Below, piece after piece: positions 60,571 to 64,000 of a stretch of DNA of 64,000 nt. Position numbers and translations under genes: made by a program. The notes under the pieces were generated by a model that worked only from the letters and a program-made list of their open reading frames with translations, did not search any database and was not told where the DNA came from. Origin of the DNA: Candidatus Kapaibacterium thiocyanatum (GTDB taxonomy: Bacteria > Bacteroidota > Ignavibacteria > Kapaibacteriales > Kapaibacteriaceae). The stretch covers positions 124,001 through 188,000 of the forward strand of contig MKVH01000024.1 in the NCBI GenBank assembly GCA_001899175.1, given 5' to 3'. Positions within the stretch are counted from its first letter, which is position 1; the number at the start of each line of letters is the position of its first letter.

Positions 60571-63500
60571 ATGTTCGGCGCGCTGCATTGCCATTCACAT
60601 TTCTCCTTCCTCTCCGGTGGCTCGTCGCCGAGGGAGCTGGCCGAGCGTGCCCGTGCACTCGGACACGGCTTCCTTTGCGTAACCGACCGGATGGGGATGA
60701 GCGGTGCCGTCCAGGTCCAGCAGGCCTGCCGTCGCGCAGGCATCAAGCCGATCATCGGTGCCGAGGTCGATGTCGAAGGAGCTTCGCTGGTTCTCATCGC
60801 CAGGAATGCGGATGGATACGCCAACCTCAGTACGCTGCTCACGATAGCGCTGCAGCGGGATCGGGACAATCCCGTCGTATCGCTGGAGGATTGCAGGGCG
60901 TTCCGGGACGATATCGTCTGCCTCACGGGAGGACGTGACGGACGTCTCTGGCACCATGCTCACAGGCGCGACAACGCTGCCATGAAGGAATGGCTCCTGA
61001 AGCTGCGCGATGTCTTTCCCGACGAACTCTACGTCGAACTGATCCATCACCGCAGGCCCGGTGATACAGGAATCGCGGCCCGCATGCATGCCATCGCCAG
61101 GGAACTTGAGCTTCCGTGCGTCATCGGTGGAGATGTGCGGTATGCATGTGCCGATGACTACGTCATCTACGACGTCATGACCTGTATCCGGCACGGTATC
61201 ACGGTCTTCGACACGCATCGCGATCGGCCTGTCAATGATGAACAACGATTGAAGACCGAAGACGAGCTCAGGAAGCTCCTGCCGTTCCCCGATGCCTTCG
61301 AGGCTGTGGCGATGCTGGCGGAACGATGTTCGATGGACGTGCTTCGTGAAGAGATCACACCGCCGGCAGCCGGGGTGTCGGCGGGTGAAACGGCGCCGGA
61401 CGTTCTGCGGAAGCGTTGCGAGGAGGCATTCCACAAGAGATACGGAGATGGCAGGGGATACGAAGCGCAACGCACGACGATGGAGCATGAGCTGGATGTG
61501 ATACGGGACATGGAGCTGGCGGACTTCTTCCTCGTCGTCGCGCAGATCGTCGATGCCGCCAAGGGAATGGGGATCAGATGCTCGGGGCGTGGATCAGCGG
61601 CGAACTCCATCGTGGCCTTTCTCCTAGGCATCACGGGAGTCGACCCGGTGGAACATAAGCTCACGTTCGAACGATTCCTGCATCATGGACGGGTCGGTAC
61701 GCCGGATATCGACGTCGACTTCGATACGGAACGCAGGCATGAAGTCATCGCATGGATCGAGAATCATTACGGCATCAGTCATACGGCGATGACGGCGACG
61801 TATCAGACCTACTCGCTTCGCATGGCCGTTCGCGATGTCGCGAAGGCTCTCGGGTGGCCGCATGAGACGGTAGTGCGGATGTCGAAGGCCATGCCCGGTC
61901 ATCGTCGAAAGCCGACGGCCGGGTATCGTGACGAGCTCGTGGCCGTCGTCGGCGATTCACCGTTGCTCGTAACGCTCCTGCATGTGGCCGAGCGCCTGAT
62001 GCGCAGGCCGCGTCATCTCGGTCAACACAACGGAGGCATGATTCTCTCGCATCGTCCGTTGCATACGCTGACGCCGGTACAGATCTCCGCCAACGGCGTA
62101 CGTATCGCGCAGTTCGACAAGGACGATATCGAGGAGATGGGCCTCGTGAAGCTCGACGTGCTCGGTCTGCGTATGCTCGCCTGTATCGCCGAAACGCTGG
62201 AGCTCATCCAGCGTCATGAAGGGAAGACCGTGGACATCGACGAGATCGCCCTCGACGATCCCGATATCTACACCATGCTCCAGGCCGGCGAGACGCTCGG
62301 CGTCTTCCAGGTGGAATCGCAAGGTCAGATGCATCTGCTGGCACAGCATCAGCCGGAGAACTTCTTCGACATCCTCACGGAGATCGCACTCTTCAGACCG
62401 GGGCCACTCCAGGGCGGCACGGTCAATCCATACGTACGACGTCGTCGTGGCCTCGATCCCGTGACGTATCTCCATCCCATCCTCGAGCCGATCCTGCGCG
62501 ACACGCTCGGAGTGCTCGTCTTCCAGGAGCAGGTACTGGAAATCATCCATACCGTCGGCGCCATGCCCTTGCGCGATGCGGAGAAGGCGAGGAGTACGAT
62601 CAGCAAGAACAAGGACATGGAGGCGATCGAACACGTACGGGAACGCTTCATGCATGGTGCCGCATCGCAGGGAGTCGACGATCAGGCTGCAGCGCGGATC
62701 TGGGAGAAGGTCCGCGTCTTCACGGGATACGGCTTCTGTCGTTCGCACGCCGCGGCATTCGCCAAGACGGTCTTCCAGAGTGCCTGGCTCAAACAGCATC
62801 ATCCCGCCGCATACATGGCGGCCTTCCTGCAGTGCCGCCCGGGATTCTACAATCTGATGACGCTGCAGGAGGAAGCCAGACGTCTCGGCGTCGAAGTGCG
62901 CACACCCGACATCAACCGCTCGTGGTTCCGCTACGAACTCGAGAGGGACGAGGATGGATCGCTCGCGATCAGGAAGCCGCTGACGGCTATCGCCCATTGT
63001 ACGACGGATATCGCGCGCAGTATCCTGTGGGCACGTCTCATGGGACCGTTCACATCGGTGGATGACTTCGTGAGGCGTACGGACATTCCGAAGGATACGA
63101 TGGATGCCATCGCCATGAGCGGTGCACTGGACGGTATCTCCAACGGCTCGCGTACCGCATTGTGGGAAGCCGGCGTCGCCGTGCGTCGCAGGGACAAGGA
63201 ACGTGAAGCAAGACAGGAATCGCTGTTCGATCTGCCGCTCGTGGATGACGAGGACATTCCCGTTCTGCCTCACATGACGGCACCCGAACGTCTCGCTGCC
63301 GACTACGTCACGCACGGCGCGGCACGCATCCATCCCATGACACTGTACCGAAGGGCACTGAACGATCTGGAAGTGCGATCGATCGGTACGTGCTACCGCC
63401 TGCAAGGGGGCGAGATCGTGACGGCTGGAATCGTGATTCTGCGCCAGTCCCCGCCGACGGCCAATGGAGTGCTGTTCGTTACCATCGAGGACGAGACGGG

Positions 63501-63774
63501 CTTCGTCCAATGCGTGGTGCCACCGAAGATGCGGGAACGCTTCTATTCCGAACTGCGTAATGCCGCTCTCATCGTACGGGCGAAGGTCCATGCCCTGGCC
63601 AACTGGCGAGGGCTTCTCGTGACGGACGTCCGGCCCTTGAATGGCGTCATCGGCGGGTACTATGGCCATCCGGCGATGTACGGAGGTACGGATACGATGG
63701 AGCTGAGTACGGAACATGCGGAGCTGCACCGCACGGATGGCGCCGACGTCGACGGGATATCGATACGGAGTTGA
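60571..63774 (+). CDS. dnaE2: Error-prone DNA polymerase DnaE2
   Basis: C-family polymerase alpha subunit for damage-induced mutagenesis, 1067 aa from ATG 60571 (MFGALHCHSHFSFLSGG, the usual PHP start); ATG 60526 would add 15 unlikely residues. PHP domain ~1-280; palm with CSGRGSAANSIVAFLLGITG and DIDVDFDTERRHEV (catalytic Asp residues); SKNKDMEAIEHVRERF; GYGFCRSHAAAFAKTVFQSAWLKQHHPAAYMAAFL; C-terminal OB fold (EIVTAGIVILRQSPP). Last gene of the cassette. Confidence 0.92.
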   Translation: MFGALHCHSHFSFLSGGSSPRELAERARALGHGFLCVTDRMGMSGAVQVQQACRRAGIKPIIGAEVDVEGASLVLIARNADGYANLSTLLTIALQRDRDNPVVSLEDCRAFRDDIVCLTGGRDGRLWHHAHRRDNAAMKEWLLKLRDVFPDELYVELIHHRRPGDTGIAARMHAIARELELPCVIGGDVRYACADDYVIYDVMTCIRHGITVFDTHRDRPVNDEQRLKTEDELRKLLPFPDAFEAVAMLAERCSMDVLREEITPPAAGVSAGETAPDVLRKRCEEAFHKRYGDGRGYEAQRTTMEHELDVIRDMELADFFLVVAQIVDAAKGMGIRCSGRGSAANSIVAFLLGITGVDPVEHKLTFERFLHHGRVGTPDIDVDFDTERRHEVIAWIENHYGISHTAMTATYQTYSLRMAVRDVAKALGWPHETVVRMSKAMPGHRRKPTAGYRDELVAVVGDSPLLVTLLHVAERLMRRPRHLGQHNGGMILSHRPLHTLTPVQISANGVRIAQFDKDDIEEMGLVKLDVLGLRMLACIAETLELIQRHEGKTVDIDEIALDDPDIYTMLQAGETLGVFQVESQGQMHLLAQHQPENFFDILTEIALFRPGPLQGGTVNPYVRRRRGLDPVTYLHPILEPILRDTLGVLVFQEQVLEIIHTVGAMPLRDAEKARSTISKNKDMEAIEHVRERFMHGAASQGVDDQAAARIWEKVRVFTGYGFCRSHAAAFAKTVFQSAWLKQHHPAAYMAAFLQCRPGFYNLMTLQEEARRLGVEVRTPDINRSWFRYELERDEDGSLAIRKPLTAIAHCTTDIARSILWARLMGPFTSVDDFVRRTDIPKDTMDAIAMSGALDGISNGSRTALWEAGVAVRRRDKEREARQESLFDLPLVDDEDIPVLPHMTAPERLAADYVTHGAARIHPMTLYRRALNDLEVRSIGTCYRLQGGEIVTAGIVILRQSPPTANGVLFVTIEDETGFVQCVVPPKMRERFYSELRNAALIVRAKVHALANWRGLLVTDVRPLNGVIGGYYGHPAMYGGTDTMELSTEHAELHRTDGADVDGISIRS

Positions 63775-63779
63775 TGAAC

Positions 63780-64000
63780 TCAGTTTCCGGCTTCTTCCCG
63801 GGAGAATGTCGTGAAGGTCTTGCCATCGTACCGACTCAGGCCGAACCATTTCGTACCGAACCAGAGATTGCCATCCTTGTCTTCGAGAGCGCTCATGGCG
63901 GCATCGTCGACAAGACCATCCTTCTCCGTGAAATTCCTGATCGACTTCCCGTCATACCGCCAAACCCCGTCGTTCTCCGTGGTGAACCAGAGATTGCCGT
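63780..64000 (-). CDS. 3' end of a protein with Reg_prop (two-component-propeller) repeats
   Basis: Partial, open to the right edge. The visible 73 C-terminal residues contain repeats of the DGNLWFGT...GLSRYDGKTF type (GNLWFTTENDGVWRYDGKS, then a second copy EDKDGNLWFGTK), typical of the seven-bladed sensor propellers of Bacteroidota hybrid regulators or of stand-alone surface propellers. It ends in FSREEAGN with no histidine kinase after the propeller, so it is probably a stand-alone protein. Convergent with dnaE2, 5-nt gap. Confidence 0.75.
   Translation of the reverse strand, partial: GNLWFTTENDGVWRYDGKSIRNFTEKDGLVDDAAMSALEDKDGNLWFGTKWFGLSRYDGKTFTTFSREEAGN

Overview
The window is a 64-kb stretch of a GC-rich bacterial chromosome. 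It most likely comes from the Bacteroidota/Chlorobiota (FCB) side of the tree, for example a Kapabacteria- or Ignavibacteria-like lineage. The evidence is: promoters with the Bacteroidota -7 element TAnnTTTG (TATCTTTG, TACCTTTG); several secreted proteins ending in a Por/type IX secretion (T9SS) sorting domain; an ArgF'-type acylornithine carbamoyltransferase inside a single arginine operon; an imelysin/di-heme oxidoreductase pair; and few strong Shine-Dalgarno sites in housekeeping genes. The exact taxon is inference.

Layout. 1-2.6 kb: end of the ribosomal alpha operon (rpsM, rpsK, rpoA, rplQ; rpsD is not at its usual place). 2.6-3.7 kb: engB and purE. 4.2-12.2 kb: a complete, tightly overlapping arginine operon (GNAT acyltransferase, argG, argC, argD, argF', argB, argE-like, argH). 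12.3-19.4 kb: PAP2 phosphatase, a cobalamin-riboswitch-controlled secreted beta-propeller, MFS transporter, HAD hydrolase, PpiC-type foldase, and a luciferase-like oxidoreductase with a small partner. 19.5-34 kb: lipoproteins, an AT-richer patch, an iron-type imelysin/DHOR pair, T9SS-exported proteins and a large surface protein.

34.2-56.7 kb is the outstanding region: a RiPP (ribosomally made, modified peptide) locus. A TPR-HTH regulator is followed by a TolC-like channel, an NHLM-type HlyD adaptor, a C39-peptidase ABC exporter and a second ABC exporter. Then come five tandem precursor peptides with about 94-residue nitrile-hydratase-like leaders ending in GG and Ser/Thr/Cys-rich cores of 27-28 residues. 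Next is a block of translationally coupled enzymes: an RRE/E1-like/YcaO cyclodehydratase, a SagB-type dehydrogenase, a PoyD-like radical SAM epimerase, a LanM-type dehydratase without cyclase domain, and a methyltransferase. A convergent asparagine-synthase-like protein closes the locus. Together they predict a secreted proteusin-type peptide carrying azoles, dehydro-residues, D-residues and methyl groups. I do not recognise this combination as a characterised system.

56.9-64 kb: a DHFR-like reductase, a GyrI-like protein, then an inducible translesion cassette (self-cleaving HTH/S24 repressor with two palindromic operators, imuB, DUF6504-like, dnaE2), and the 3' end of a Reg_prop repeat protein running off the window. 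Functions are inferred from sequence motifs recalled from known families; no database search was run.
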